Positions 33,179-42,046 of a stretch of DNA of 64,000 nt are shown piece by piece. The notes under the pieces were generated by a model. It searched no databases. It was given only the letters and a program-made list of their open reading frames with translations, and had not been told where the DNA came from. Position numbers and translations under genes: made by a program. Each line of letters opens with the position of its first letter. The stretch's first letter is position 1. This DNA comes from Thiorhodococcus minor (lineage in GTDB: Bacteria > Pseudomonadota > Gammaproteobacteria > Chromatiales > Chromatiaceae), in NCBI RefSeq assembly GCF_010820565.1, contig NZ_JAAIJQ010000021.1, forward strand, positions 1 to 64,000, given 5' to 3'.

Positions 33179-34636
33179 ATGGCACGAGTCGTCATCCTTG
33201 GCGCAGGTATCTCCGGCCACACAGTGGCCAGGTACCTCGGTAAATGGATTGGCAAGAAGCACGAGGTGATCGTCGTCTCTCCCAACGCCAAATGGAATTG
33301 GGTCCCGTCGAACATTTGGGTCGGCGTGGGCGAAATGGAGGAGTCTCAAGTCACGTTCGAGCTGGCGCCCATCTATAAGAAAATCAATGTCGCCTTCCAT
33401 CAGGCGCGGGCGATCTCCATCAACCCGGAAGGCGGCGCGAACAGCGACAAGCCTTTCGTCACCATCGAATATACGGATCCCGCGCGCGCCGGTCAGAGCG
33501 CAAATCTGGAGTACGATTTCCTCGTCAATGCCACTGGGCCGAAGCTCAACTTCGGTGCTACCCCGGGTCTCGGTCCCGAGGGCGGCTACAGCCAGTCGGT
33601 CTGTACGCCGGGGCACGCGCTCCAAGCCAACGAAAAGCTCCAGGAGTGCATCGAGGCGATGAAGCGCGGCGAGCGCAAGACCTTCGTCGTCGGCACCGGG
33701 CATGGCATGTGCACCTGTCAGGGTGCGGCCTTCGAGTACATCTACAACGTCGATCACGCGGTGCGCGAGGCCGGTGTGCGCGATCTCGCGCGGATCGTCT
33801 GGATCAGCAACGAGTACGAGCTTGGCGACTTCGGCATGGGCGGCGTGCACATCACGCGCGGCGGCTACCTGACCAACGGCAAGGTGTTCGCGGAATCCCT
33901 GATGGTCGAGCGTGGCATCGAATGGATCACCCGCGCCCATGTGAGCAAGGTCGAGCCCAACAAGATCCACTATGAGCTGCTGGACGGGACGCAGGACGAG
34001 CTGGAGTTCGACTTCTCCATGCTGATCCCGCCGTTCGCGGGCGTTGGGCTGAAGGCCTACAACAAGGCCGGCGACGACATCACCAGCGAGGTGTTCGCGC
34101 CGAACGGCTTCATGAAGGTCGATGCCGACTACAATCCGCGGCCTTTCGAGGAGTGGAGCAAGGCGGATTGGCCCAAGACCTACCAGACGCCCAAGTACAA
34201 GAACGTCTTCGCCGTCGGGATCGCCTTTGCGCCGCCGCATCCCATCAGCAAGGTGATGAAGAGTCCCGGCGGGACACAGATCAGTCCGACCCCGCCACGC
34301 ACCGGCATGCCCTCGGCGACCATCGGCAAGGCCGTCGCCGGCAGTATCCGCGATATGCTGGCGGGGGCCTCGGGCCCGACGCATACCGCGTCCATGGCTG
34401 AGATGGGCGCGGCCTGCGTGGCCTCCACGGGCTCCGACATCTTCAAGGGTACGGCGGCGACCATGACGGTCTTTCCCGTGGTGCCGGACTATGAGACCTA
34501 TCCGGAGTATGGTCGCGACATGGATCTCACCTTCGGCGAGATCGGGCTTGCGGGCCACTGGATGAAGTACATCCTCCATCATGTCTTCATTTATCAGGCG
34601 AAGCTGCGGCCGGGCTGGTCGATCCTCCCCGACTGA
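33179..34636 (+). CDS. Sulfide:quinone oxidoreductase-type FAD flavoprotein
   Basis: A 485-residue FAD-dependent oxidoreductase of the SQR/flavocytochrome c dehydrogenase family, expected to oxidise sulfide and reduce quinone at the membrane. It has the N-terminal dinucleotide fold VVILGAGISGHTVARYLG (4-21), NATGPKLNF and a second nucleotide fold FVVGTGHGMCTCQG. Candidate redox cysteines are Cys142 (SVCTPGHA), Cys178/Cys180 and Cys413. The C-terminus (WMKYILHHVFIYQAKLRPGW) looks amphipathic, suiting membrane attachment. The start at 33179 has ACGGAG upstream; no secretion signal is seen. SQR type (III or VI) is uncertain. It is followed by a small gene and a strong terminator. Confidence 0.85.
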   Translation: MARVVILGAGISGHTVARYLGKWIGKKHEVIVVSPNAKWNWVPSNIWVGVGEMEESQVTFELAPIYKKINVAFHQARAISINPEGGANSDKPFVTIEYTDPARAGQSANLEYDFLVNATGPKLNFGATPGLGPEGGYSQSVCTPGHALQANEKLQECIEAMKRGERKTFVVGTGHGMCTCQGAAFEYIYNVDHAVREAGVRDLARIVWISNEYELGDFGMGGVHITRGGYLTNGKVFAESLMVERGIEWITRAHVSKVEPNKIHYELLDGTQDELEFDFSMLIPPFAGVGLKAYNKAGDDITSEVFAPNGFMKVDADYNPRPFEEWSKADWPKTYQTPKYKNVFAVGIAFAPPHPISKVMKSPGGTQISPTPPRTGMPSATIGKAVAGSIRDMLAGASGPTHTASMAEMGAACVASTGSDIFKGTAATMTVFPVVPDYETYPEYGRDMDLTFGEIGLAGHWMKYILHHVFIYQAKLRPGWSILPD

Positions 34637-34674
34637 TTCCCTTTCAGATTCGAAACGAAAAGAGGAAGAGGACG

Positions 34675-34833
34675 ATGGCAGTCAAGAACAAAGAGCCCTA
34701 TCAGCAGGCGTACTACCCGCCGGTTCCGACCGGTTTCACCAGGTACATGCGCCGATCCATCATCTGGCAGTTCATCCGCTTCTGGATCATCAATCTCAAG
34801 ATCTTGAAGCTCTTGATGAAATCTCATAACTGA
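34675..34833 (+). CDS. Small membrane-associated protein downstream of the SQR-type gene
   Basis: A 52-residue protein starting at ATG 34675 with a strong ribosome site (AGAGGAAGAGG). The N-terminal half is polar with KEPYQQAYYPPVPTG; the C-terminal half is basic and hydrophobic (SIIWQFIRFWIINLKILKLL), a likely membrane or amphipathic helix. It lies 38 bases after the SQR-type gene and just before the terminator, so the two form one transcript. I recognise no family. It could anchor or stabilise the flavoprotein at the membrane, which is inference. Confidence 0.75.
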   Translation: MAVKNKEPYQQAYYPPVPTGFTRYMRRSIIWQFIRFWIINLKILKLLMKSHN

Positions 34834-34881
34834 CGAGACGAGGGCCTTGGGGTCTATCTCGAGCCCAGGGTAGGCAGTTCC

Positions 34882-34925
34882 GCACGAGGCCGGATGGGAG
34901 CCACCCTGAGGCCTCGTGCTTTTTG
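34882..34925 (+). terminator. Intrinsic terminator after the SQR operon
   Basis: A perfect 10-bp stem GCACGAGGCC (34882-34891) / GGCCTCGTGC (34910-34919) is followed by five T. It closes the SQR plus small-protein transcript. Confidence 0.9.
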
Positions 34926-35230
34926 CGTCATAAAGAGCGGTCGAGCTGCGTGGCGGCGATTCGGCAGTGCCGGCGCCAAAGCCCGGGGGACAATCGCGGC
35001 GAATTCTGCTACGGTGTTGACTACCGAAGATAAATGCAGCCCGGGCCGGACAAGGAGATTTTGCTTCCAGCACGAGACCTGACGCCCTGTTGGGGGCGGC
35101 CGATGACTCCGACGGCTGTGCCGCGCCGCCGTCTGCACGGGGGCTCGCGCCTCGATCGATCGCCTGTTCTGACGCTCTCGCTGCCATGGGGGCGCGCCTG
35201 GAGTACGCGGGTGATGTGTCGGTCGGCCCG
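34926..35230. other. Gap between the SQR terminator and nadD
   Basis: No gene is supported. An open frame in the nadD phase reaches back to 35090, but it lacks family similarity and is taken as leader. A promoter for nadD is expected here but no clear one was picked out. Confidence 0.4.
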
Positions 35231-35878
35231 ATGATCGGCATCTACGGCGGTACCTTCGACCCCATCCATTTCGGACACCTCCGCCCGGCGCTGGATATTC
35301 TCGAAGGACTCGGACTGGAGCAGGTCAGGCTCGTCCCGCTCAATGTCGCGGTTCACCGGCCGCAGCCAATCGCTCCCGCAGTCGCGCGTTTGACCATGCT
35401 CGAGCTGGCGATACAGGCGCAGCCGGGCTTTGTCGTGGATTCGCGCGAGCTGGACCGGGAGGGCAGATCCTATTCCTATGATACGTTGGTCTCATTGCGC
35501 CGGGATCTCGGCGCAGAGCGGCCGCTATGCTTGATGATCGGCGCCGATGCCTACCGCGGCTTTCTCGATTGGCATCGGCCCCTAGACATCCTCGGGCTCG
35601 CCCACCTGGTGGTGATGCGCCGTCCCGGACATGAGGTGGTCGCGGGCGCCAGGCTGCGTCATCTCTATCTGGAGCGCGGCAGCGACAGTCCGGCCGAGCT
35701 TGCGAGCGCGCCCGGCGGGCGGATCCTGATTCAGGAGGTGACGCAGCTCGAGATCTCGTCCACCCGGATACGCGATCTCGTGGCGCGTGGGCTCAGCCCG
35801 CGTTACCTCTTGCCCGATGCGGTATTGAAGCTCATCACCGATGAAAGCCTCTATCGGTCGTCGGCGACCGATGCCTGA
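35231..35878 (+). CDS. nadD: Nicotinate-nucleotide adenylyltransferase
   Basis: Forms nicotinate adenine dinucleotide in NAD synthesis. The 215-residue protein has the nucleotidyltransferase motif GGTFDPIHFGHLR (6-18) and the C-terminal ISSTRIRDLVARG. The start at 35231 (MIGIYGGTFDP) is set by the motif; ATG at 35188 is a longer option. The ribosome site is weak. Followed by rsfS, the conserved nadD-rsfS pair. Confidence 0.93.
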   Translation: MIGIYGGTFDPIHFGHLRPALDILEGLGLEQVRLVPLNVAVHRPQPIAPAVARLTMLELAIQAQPGFVVDSRELDREGRSYSYDTLVSLRRDLGAERPLCLMIGADAYRGFLDWHRPLDILGLAHLVVMRRPGHEVVAGARLRHLYLERGSDSPAELASAPGGRILIQEVTQLEISSTRIRDLVARGLSPRYLLPDAVLKLITDESLYRSSATDA

Positions 35879-35901
35879 GGCGTGGCCAGGGCTTGGCTCG
35901 T

Positions 35902-35946
35902 GATTGCGGTTCGACGGATTGCGGTTCGACGGATTGTGGCTCGACG
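35902..35946. repeat. Three tandem 15-bp repeats
   Basis: The unit GATTGCGGTTCGACG occurs at 35902-35916 and 35917-35931, and once with two changes at 35932-35946, in the nadD-rsfS gap. Not coding. Confidence 0.85.
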
Positions 35947-36027
35947 CGCGGGATCTCGCGCGTTGCCAGGAGACTGATACGGCTGGCTGCCGTGTGGGTC
36001 CGTTTTTTCGATTCTAGAGGAGAGCGC

Positions 36028-36384
36028 ATGCAGCTTGAGAAGCTTCGCCAGTTGATCTTGGATACGCTAGACGACATGAAGGCGCGCGATGTTGAGGTCA
36101 TGGACGTTCGCGGTAAGACCGCCGTGACGGACTTCATGATCGTCGCGTCCGGCACCTCGGATCGGCATGTGAAGGCGATCGCCGAGACCGTTGCCTTCCG
36201 CGCGAAGGAGGCCGGAGAGGCCCCGCTCGGCAGCGAGGGTGTCGCAGAGGGCGAGTGGGCGCTCGTGGATTTGAATGGCGTCGTCCTTCACGTCATGCTT
36301 CCGAAGGTGCGGGATTTCTACAATCTCGAGCGCCTCTGGTCGGCGCCATCCATCGTCCCGAAGCTCGCTTCGCAGTCGGCCTGA
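36028..36384 (+). CDS. rsfS: Ribosome silencing factor
   Basis: A 118-residue RsfS/DUF143 protein that binds ribosomal protein L14 and blocks subunit joining under starvation. The family motifs KTAVTDFMIVASGTSDRHVK and EWALVDLNGVVLHVM are present. The ATG at 36028 follows AGAGGAGA. It is followed by folA rather than by rlmH, which often follows rsfS. Confidence 0.95.
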   Translation: MQLEKLRQLILDTLDDMKARDVEVMDVRGKTAVTDFMIVASGTSDRHVKAIAETVAFRAKEAGEAPLGSEGVAEGEWALVDLNGVVLHVMLPKVRDFYNLERLWSAPSIVPKLASQSA

Positions 36385-36399
36385 GGGAGCCTTGGGGAG

Positions 36400-36924
36400 A
36401 TGCAGCAGGCGCGCGCGCGGGGGGGAGAATCCCGGCCGAGCTTGGCGGTCGTCGCGGCCGTTGCCGACAATGGTGTCATCGGCCGGGACAATACGCTGCC
36501 CTGGCGGCTGCCCGCGGACCTTGCGCACTTCCGTCAGTTGACCTTGGGCAAGTCGATCGTCATGGGCCGCAGGACCTGGGAATCACTGCCCGGACTCCTG
36601 CCGCGGCGGCGGCACATCGTCCTGACGCGCGACCCCCAATTTCGCGCCGAGGGCTGTGTGGTGCTGACTTCGCTCGACGCCGCAATCGCGGAGACTGCGG
36701 GCGAGGCGGAGCTGATGGTCGTCGGCGGGGCGTCGCTCTATGCCGAGGCCATACCCCTTGCGTCCCGCCTTCATCTAACCCTCGTGCATACCCAGGCCGA
36801 GGGCGATACCTATTTCCCCGAGTGGGACAGCTCGGCATGGCGGGAGGTCAGCCGCGTTGCGCGGCCACGCGATGCCCGCAATGCCTTCGAGATGAGCTTC
36901 CTGGAGCTCGAGCGCATGACCTAG
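36400..36924 (+). CDS. folA: Dihydrofolate reductase
   Basis: Reduces dihydrofolate with NADPH. The 174-residue protein has the active-site segment NGVIGRDNTLPWRLPADLAHF (substrate Asp equivalent in the PADLAHF helix), IVMGRRTWESL and VVGGASLYAEAI. An extra N-terminal dozen residues (MQQARARGGESRP) is atypical, and a later start is possible. It converges with apaH; in E. coli folA also lies next to apaH. Confidence 0.94.
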   Translation: MQQARARGGESRPSLAVVAAVADNGVIGRDNTLPWRLPADLAHFRQLTLGKSIVMGRRTWESLPGLLPRRRHIVLTRDPQFRAEGCVVLTSLDAAIAETAGEAELMVVGGASLYAEAIPLASRLHLTLVHTQAEGDTYFPEWDSSAWREVSRVARPRDARNAFEMSFLELERMT

Positions 36925-36950
36925 CCTGGGCTGTCGAAGAATCGGGGTGC

Positions 36951-37787
36951 TCAGGCGTCGCTGGGCTCGAGCTCTCCGGGACAGTCGAGCTGAACGGCGC
37001 GCAGCGGAGTTTCATCCAGTCGCAACGCGGTCAGTGCGCCCCCCCAGAGGCAGCCGCTGTCGATCGCCCAGACATTCTCCCCGGCCCAGAAGCCGAGGGT
37101 CGACCAGTGTCCGAAGATGATGCGGTCGTCTCTGCTCAAGCGTCCTGGCATCTGAAACCAGGGTAACCGCCCTGGCCGCTGGCTTCCGAGCTGGCCCTTC
37201 TCTTTCAGCGCCAGGCTGCCATCCTGCTCGCAATACCTGAGTCGAGTCAGGCAGTTGGTGATGAAGCGCAGTCTCTCCACGCCGCGCAGATGGGGTGACC
37301 AGAGGCTCGGCTGGTTGCCGTACATTTCCTGCAGGAAGGCGCGATAATCCGCGCCTCTCAGCGCGCTCTCGAGCTCCCTGGCGCATTCGCGGGCTTGCGC
37401 CAGGTCCCACTGGGGCGGAAGACCCGCGTGGATCATGGTGAGTGCCAGTGTGTCGTCGTGGTGCAGCACGGGGCGATGGCGCAGCCAATCCAGGAGCTCG
37501 TCGCGGTCTGGTGCCTCGAGAACGGCCTCGAGGGTGCTTTTCTTGGCGTGCTTATTGTTCCCGGCGGCAACCGCAAGGAGGTGAAGGTCGTGGTTGCCGA
37601 GGACGACCGTCGCGGCGTCCCCGAGATCGCGCACCAGCCTGAGGACCTCTAGGGAGTGTGGGCCGCGGTTCACCAAGTCTCCGACGAGCCAGAGCCGGTC
37701 GCGCTTCGGGTCGAACGCGAGCTGGTCGAGCAGTCGTCTGAGCTCGGTGTGGCAGCCTTGGATGTCACCGATCGCGTAGCTTGGCAT
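36951..37787 (-). CDS. apaH: Symmetrical bis(5'-nucleosyl)-tetraphosphatase
   Basis: Hydrolyses Ap4A, including Np4A caps on RNA. The 278-residue metallophosphatase begins MPSYAIGDIQGCHTELRRLL and carries GDLVNRGPHS and GNHDLH metal-binding motifs, plus MIHAGLPPQWD. It is read with apaG, 68 bases upstream, in the conserved apaG-apaH order. Confidence 0.96.
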   Translation of the reverse strand: MPSYAIGDIQGCHTELRRLLDQLAFDPKRDRLWLVGDLVNRGPHSLEVLRLVRDLGDAATVVLGNHDLHLLAVAAGNNKHAKKSTLEAVLEAPDRDELLDWLRHRPVLHHDDTLALTMIHAGLPPQWDLAQARECARELESALRGADYRAFLQEMYGNQPSLWSPHLRGVERLRFITNCLTRLRYCEQDGSLALKEKGQLGSQRPGRLPWFQMPGRLSRDDRIIFGHWSTLGFWAGENVWAIDSGCLWGGALTALRLDETPLRAVQLDCPGELEPSDA

Positions 37788-37855
37788 GATCTCCGTGCTG
37801 TCTGTGAGGCTGGCGAGCCAGCCGTGCTCGCGCTATTTCGATGGTCTTGGTGCCT

Positions 37856-38227
37856 TCAGTGAATGCGCGTGGACGCGAGGGAGAATACCGGAATCTCAAC
37901 GCTGAAGCGGGCTCCGTCCTCCGCGACCATGCCATAGGACCCTTCCATGCTGCCGAGCGGTGTCGCAAGGATGGTCCCGCTCGTGTACTGAAAGGATTCT
38001 CCGGGGCTCAGGTGTGGCTGCTCGCCGACCACGCCCTGTCCCCTGACTTCCTGGACCTTGCCGTCCGCGTCCGTGATGATCCAGTGGCGATCCAGGAGCT
38101 GCGCCGCCTTCGCTCCCTGGTTCTCGATGGTGATCCTGTAGGCGAAGACGTAGCGGCCTTCGTCCGGTGATGAGCTGTCCGGTTGATACTGGCTTTCTGC
38201 GCTAACCTTGATTGCATAGTCGCTCAC
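37856..38227 (-). CDS. apaG: ApaG protein
   Basis: A 123-residue single-domain ApaG (DUF525, immunoglobulin-like fold) of unclear biochemical role. It has YVFAYRITIENQGAKAAQLL, HWIITDADGKVQEVRGQGVVG and the near C-terminal GTPLGSMEGSY-like motif (ATPLGSMEGSYGM). It precedes apaH. In E. coli the gene upstream is rsmA, which is missing here. Confidence 0.95.
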   Translation of the reverse strand: MSDYAIKVSAESQYQPDSSSPDEGRYVFAYRITIENQGAKAAQLLDRHWIITDADGKVQEVRGQGVVGEQPHLSPGESFQYTSGTILATPLGSMEGSYGMVAEDGARFSVEIPVFSLASTRIH

Positions 38228-38385
38228 ATGTCTCTCCGATGCGTCCGGTCGATCAGGGCGTGCTCATCTCCCGACTTTGGGAGGGATTTCATTGATATTG
38301 GGGCAAATATCGGCAGATTGCTTGTAATATTTTTAGAGAGTTGTACGATATTCGTGAAAGTCTACGCGAGCCAGTGGCAAGAGTC

Positions 38386-38556
38386 GTGATTACATCAAAG
38401 CGCAGGAATCGGAGTCCGGATCCACTCATGGTGTTGTTGCTTTTCGTCATGATTGGTATGTCTGCAACAGTGGGCTATCAGCTCTATCTCTACTCAGATT
38501 CCGACCATGCGGAAATCGCGCGCCAAACACTTCCTGGCCCGCCTGTCGGCGGCTGA
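38386..38556 (+). CDS. Possible small single-span membrane protein
   Basis: From GTG 38386 a 56-residue frame gives a basic start (ITSKRRNRS), a hydrophobic helix PLMVLLLFVMIGMSATVGYQ and a polar tail. The pattern fits a small inner-membrane protein. A TTG at 38341 is an alternative start. The ribosome site is weak, and the frame lies in an otherwise non-coding gap with an AT-rich patch at 38290-38345. No family is recognised, so it may not be real. Confidence 0.4.
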   Translation: MITSKRRNRSPDPLMVLLLFVMIGMSATVGYQLYLYSDSDHAEIARQTLPGPPVGG

Positions 38557-38640
38557 GCACAGCGCTTTGAGCCGGGCTACTTCGAGCCGAGCCGCTAGGT
38601 CCGCGCCCCCCCTTCTCCTCCAAAGGTCAGTGGGTCTGGC

Positions 38641-39627
38641 ATGACAGCAGCCGAGGTCGATAAGAAGCTGAGGGTCGGGGTCGTCGGTGTCGGCTATCTC
38701 GGGCGCTTTCATGCCCTCATCTACTCGCGGATCCCGGATGTCGCTCTGATCGGCGTCGTGGATACCGATGCCGTGCGCGCCCGAGCCGTGGCGGACGAGG
38801 CCGGCTGTCGAGACTTCCCCTCCATGGATGCCCTCGCGTCCGAGGTCGATGCCGTCAGCGTCGTCGTTCCCACTACGGCCCACCTCGAGGCATCCGCACC
38901 CTTTCTCAAGCGCGGAATTCACGTCCTTCTCGAAAAGCCGATCGCGCCGACGCGAGAGGAGGGGGGCGAGATCGTTCGTCTGGCGGATGCCCATGGCGCC
39001 ATCCTTCAGGTCGGTCATGTGGAGCGCTTCAACGCCGGCGTGATGGCGCTGGCCGAGCGCATCCGTTCACCTCTCTACCTGGAAGCTCAACGCATGGGGG
39101 GCTTCGTCGAGCGGGCGACCGACGTCGATGTGGTCTCGGATCTCATGATCCATGACATCGACATCATTCTGTCGCTCGTCGCGTCGGACATCAGCAACAT
39201 CTCCGCAGTCGGCGCCTCCGTGCTGACGGAGCATGTGGACATTGCCAATGCCAGGCTGGAGTTCGCCAATGGCGCCGTTGCGAACGTGGTCGCCAGTCGG
39301 GTGTCGGACAAGCCCACTCGGCGGATACGCGTCTTTCAAACCGGCGCCTATCTCGCCCTGGACTTCGTCGAGCAGACCATCGATGTCGCGGCCCCGCGCG
39401 CAGTCGAGGGCTCAGAGCGGCCTGAGATCGTGCGCGAGCAGGTCAAGGTCGAGCCCGTAAAGCCCCTGGATCAGGAGATCGCGGCCTTCGTGCGCTGTGC
39501 TCGGGAGCGTCGGTCGCCTCTCGTCGACGGCCGGACTGGACTCGAGGCGCTGGAAGTCGCCCTCGAGGTACAGGCCTGCATCCAGCGATCCACCGACCTT
39601 CAACGGCGCCACCTGTCTGGCGTCTAG
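38641..39627 (+). CDS. Gfo/Idh/MocA-family NAD(P)-dependent oxidoreductase
   Basis: A 328-residue dehydrogenase acting on a sugar or related substrate. The N-terminal Rossmann fold has VGVVGVGYLGRFHA (12-25), then the family motif LLEKPIAPT. The C-terminal domain contains DLMIHDIDIILSLV, the usual substrate-domain HD..H region. It resembles the UDP-GlcNAc 3-dehydrogenase (GnnA) type found in lipid A gene sets, but no gnnB aminotransferase is in the window, so the substrate is open. It faces pdxA end to end and occupies the place of rsmA. Confidence 0.85.
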   Translation: MTAAEVDKKLRVGVVGVGYLGRFHALIYSRIPDVALIGVVDTDAVRARAVADEAGCRDFPSMDALASEVDAVSVVVPTTAHLEASAPFLKRGIHVLLEKPIAPTREEGGEIVRLADAHGAILQVGHVERFNAGVMALAERIRSPLYLEAQRMGGFVERATDVDVVSDLMIHDIDIILSLVASDISNISAVGASVLTEHVDIANARLEFANGAVANVVASRVSDKPTRRIRVFQTGAYLALDFVEQTIDVAAPRAVEGSERPEIVREQVKVEPVKPLDQEIAAFVRCARERRSPLVDGRTGLEALEVALEVQACIQRSTDLQRRHLSGV

Positions 39628-39645
39628 AGCCGTTTGGCTCGCCCC

Positions 39646-40659
39646 TCAGGTGGCCGCGCGCCTTGACTGCCGTGCTGCAGACCCGGCCATCTCAGTCGCC
39701 ATCTCCACGGCGGCAATGAGGCTTCCCAAGTCGGCCTCCATGGTCCCTGCCAGGTCCAGCGCCGTCCCATGATCGACGGATGTCCGGATGATCGGCAGTC
39801 CCAAAGTTATGTTGACGGCCCGCCCGAATCCCAGGTGTTTGAGCACGGGCAGGCCTTGGTCGTGATACATGGCCAGGACGGCATCCGCCTGAGCGAGCTT
39901 GTCCGGCACGAAGGCCGTGTCCGCGGGCAGCGGGCCAACGAGGTCCAGCCCGCGACTCCTGAGCTCGGCCAGCACGGGCTGGATGACCTCGACCTCCTCG
40001 CGCCCAAGGTGTCCGCCTTCTCCGGCGTGAGGATTGAGTCCGCAGACCAGGATGCGCGGTTTGTGGATCCCGAGCTTGCTGCGCAGGTCATGGTCGAGCG
40101 TGAGGATGACGCGTCTCAGGCGCTCGGGCGTGATCGCGCGCGGGACCTCGCAGAGCGGCAAATGGGTCGTGGCGAGTGCCACACGCAGCTCCGGGACCGC
40201 AAGCATCATCACGGGCTCCGCGCCACAGCGCTCAGCGAGCAGCTCCGTGTGTCCGGTGAAGGGGATACCAGCATCATTGATCACGCCCTTGTGCACCGGG
40301 GCCGTCACCATGGCGTCGAAGGTGCCGTCGAGACAGCCGTCGCATGCCTGGATGAGGGCTCGGGTCACATAGTGCCCATTTGCCGGGTCCAGGCGTCCAG
40401 GGGTGCAAGGCTGGGCGAGTGCGATCGGCGCGACGCTCAAGTGACCTGGCTGGGTGGGGCGCGGCGGGGCTTGCGGGTCGAAGTCCTCGATGCTCAGCCG
40501 GATGCCGAGGCGCTGCGCCCGCGCGATCAGGAGCGCCGGGTCGGCCAAGGCGATCAGCTCGGCGGGGCTTCCTTCGCGTGCGAGCCGAACGACCAGGTCA
40601 GGCCCGATGCCGGCTGGCTCTCCAGGTGTCAGCGCGAGGCGCGGGGGCTGGCGGCTCAT
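39646..40659 (-). CDS. pdxA: 4-hydroxythreonine-4-phosphate dehydrogenase
   Basis: A vitamin B6 pathway enzyme of 337 residues. It has [29 protein letters not shown] with FTGHTE (metal His region), [14 protein letters not shown] and [14 protein letters not shown]. The start at 40659 ([15 protein letters not shown]) is by family. It follows surA by 52 bases in the conserved surA-pdxA order. Confidence 0.96.
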   Translation of the reverse strand: MSRQPPRLALTPGEPAGIGPDLVVRLAREGSPAELIALADPALLIARAQRLGIRLSIEDFDPQAPPRPTQPGHLSVAPIALAQPCTPGRLDPANGHYVTRALIQACDGCLDGTFDAMVTAPVHKGVINDAGIPFTGHTELLAERCGAEPVMMLAVPELRVALATTHLPLCEVPRAITPERLRRVILTLDHDLRSKLGIHKPRILVCGLNPHAGEGGHLGREEVEVIQPVLAELRSRGLDLVGPLPADTAFVPDKLAQADAVLAMYHDQGLPVLKHLGFGRAVNITLGLPIIRTSVDHGTALDLAGTMEADLGSLIAAVEMATEMAGSAARQSRRAAT

Positions 40660-40711
40660 GTGTAGACCGGATCCCGGCGAGCGGGGCAGGTGAGATGCTT
40701 GAGGTCCATGA

Positions 40712-42046
40712 CTAGAAATTTCTGTCCAAGCGGATCTCGATGTAGGCCTCGTCCCGGAGCTGTCGTAGCCACTCCTCTGTGGTCTCTTCCGCCTTGCGTC
40801 TCTGCAGGGCTTCGCGTGCCTTGATGCGCATGATCTCGTCGCTGGTGTCCTGGCTGCGTCGCTCGAGGACCTGAACAATGTGCCAGCCGAACGGGGACTC
40901 GAAGGGCTCGCTCACCCCGTTGACGGGTAGGGCGTTCATCCGCTCTTCGAAATCCGGCACCGTGTCCCCCGGATTCACCCACCCGAGGTCTCCGCCCTTG
41001 AGCGCCGAGCCGGTGTCGTCCGAGTGCGCGCGGGCGAGCGTTGCGAAGTCGTCGCCGCCGATGACGCGCTGCCGCAGCTGATTCAGGCGTCGCTTGGCGT
41101 CATCATCCGATACGATCTCATTGGTGCGAATCAGGATGTGGCGTGCTTGCGTCTGGGTGACGTTCTCTGGCGTCGCGGCCTTGATCTCGCGCATCTTGAT
41201 GATGTGAAAGCCGCTCGGGCTGCGCAGGGGGTCGCTGACCTCGCCTTCGGCCAGGCTGTAGGCGAGGTCGGAGACCAGGCTGGGCACGGCGCCCATTTCG
41301 AACCAGCCGAGATTGCCGCCGTCGAGCGCGTTGCGCCCGTCCGATTCACGGACCGCGACCTCCGCGAAATTCGCGCCGGCGCGCAGCTTAGCGACCAGGC
41401 GCTTCGCCTTGTCCTCGGCGGCCTTGACCTGCTGCGCTGAGGCATCCTCCGGCAGTGCGATGAGGATGTGCTGGAGCCTGACCTGCTCACGCTCGACCAG
41501 GCGGCTGCTCTCCTTCTCCAAGAAGATATCGACCTCGCGGTCCGTCACCTGGATCTTCTTCACCACCTCCTGGCTCTGCAGGCGGCTGGTGAGGATCTGC
41601 GAGCGGGTGTCCTCGCGGAAGTCCTCGAAACGGATCCCGCCGGCCTCCAGGGTCGCCTCGAGCTCCTCGAGGGAGAGGCCGTTACGGCTGGCGATGTTGG
41701 CCATGGCCTCCACCAAGGCCGCGTCGTCGACACTGATGCCAAGATCCTTGGCGCGCTGCTGCTGCAGGCGCTTGAGGATGAGGCGATCGAGCACCTGCTT
41801 CTCCAGCTGCGGCCTTGGCGGGATGGCCGTGCCTTGGCGCTGCAGCTGCGGGATCACCAGGTCGATCTCGCGATCCAGCTCGCTCTGGACGATCACATCG
41901 TCGTTCACCACGGCGACGATGGCATCCAGCTCCTGGGTCGCGGCCAGGGCGCAGCCGACGCTGAGCGCCAGGAGCAGCAGCGCCGCCGTGCTAGACCAGA
42001 GACCATGCCGCCGCGCGCGGCTGCGGCTAATTGGACTGATATCCAT
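40712..42046 (-). CDS. surA: Periplasmic chaperone and peptidyl-prolyl isomerase SurA
   Basis: A 444-residue outer-membrane protein chaperone. It has a Sec signal (hydrophobic [17 protein letters not shown] after a basic stretch), an N-terminal SurA chaperone domain ([19 protein letters not shown]) and two parvulin domains ([14 protein letters not shown] and [15 protein letters not shown] with GGDLGWV). The start at 42046 overlaps the end of lptD by 20 bases, tying the outer-membrane biogenesis genes together. Confidence 0.95.
   Translation of the reverse strand: MDISPISRSRARRHGLWSSTAALLLLALSVGCALAATQELDAIVAVVNDDVIVQSELDREIDLVIPQLQRQGTAIPPRPQLEKQVLDRLILKRLQQQRAKDLGISVDDAALVEAMANIASRNGLSLEELEATLEAGGIRFEDFREDTRSQILTSRLQSQEVVKKIQVTDREVDIFLEKESSRLVEREQVRLQHILIALPEDASAQQVKAAEDKAKRLVAKLRAGANFAEVAVRESDGRNALDGGNLGWFEMGAVPSLVSDLAYSLAEGEVSDPLRSPSGFHIIKMREIKAATPENVTQTQARHILIRTNEIVSDDDAKRRLNQLRQRVIGGDDFATLARAHSDDTGSALKGGDLGWVNPGDTVPDFEERMNALPVNGVSEPFESPFGWHIVQVLERRSQDTSDEIMRIKAREALQRRKAEETTEEWLRQLRDEAYIEIRLDRNF

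Noticed and set aside
35893-36027. Upstream extension of rsfS over the 15-bp repeats (DCGSTDCGST peptide repeats)
   Set aside because: The family start and a good ribosome site are at 36028; the extension is translation of a tandem DNA repeat.
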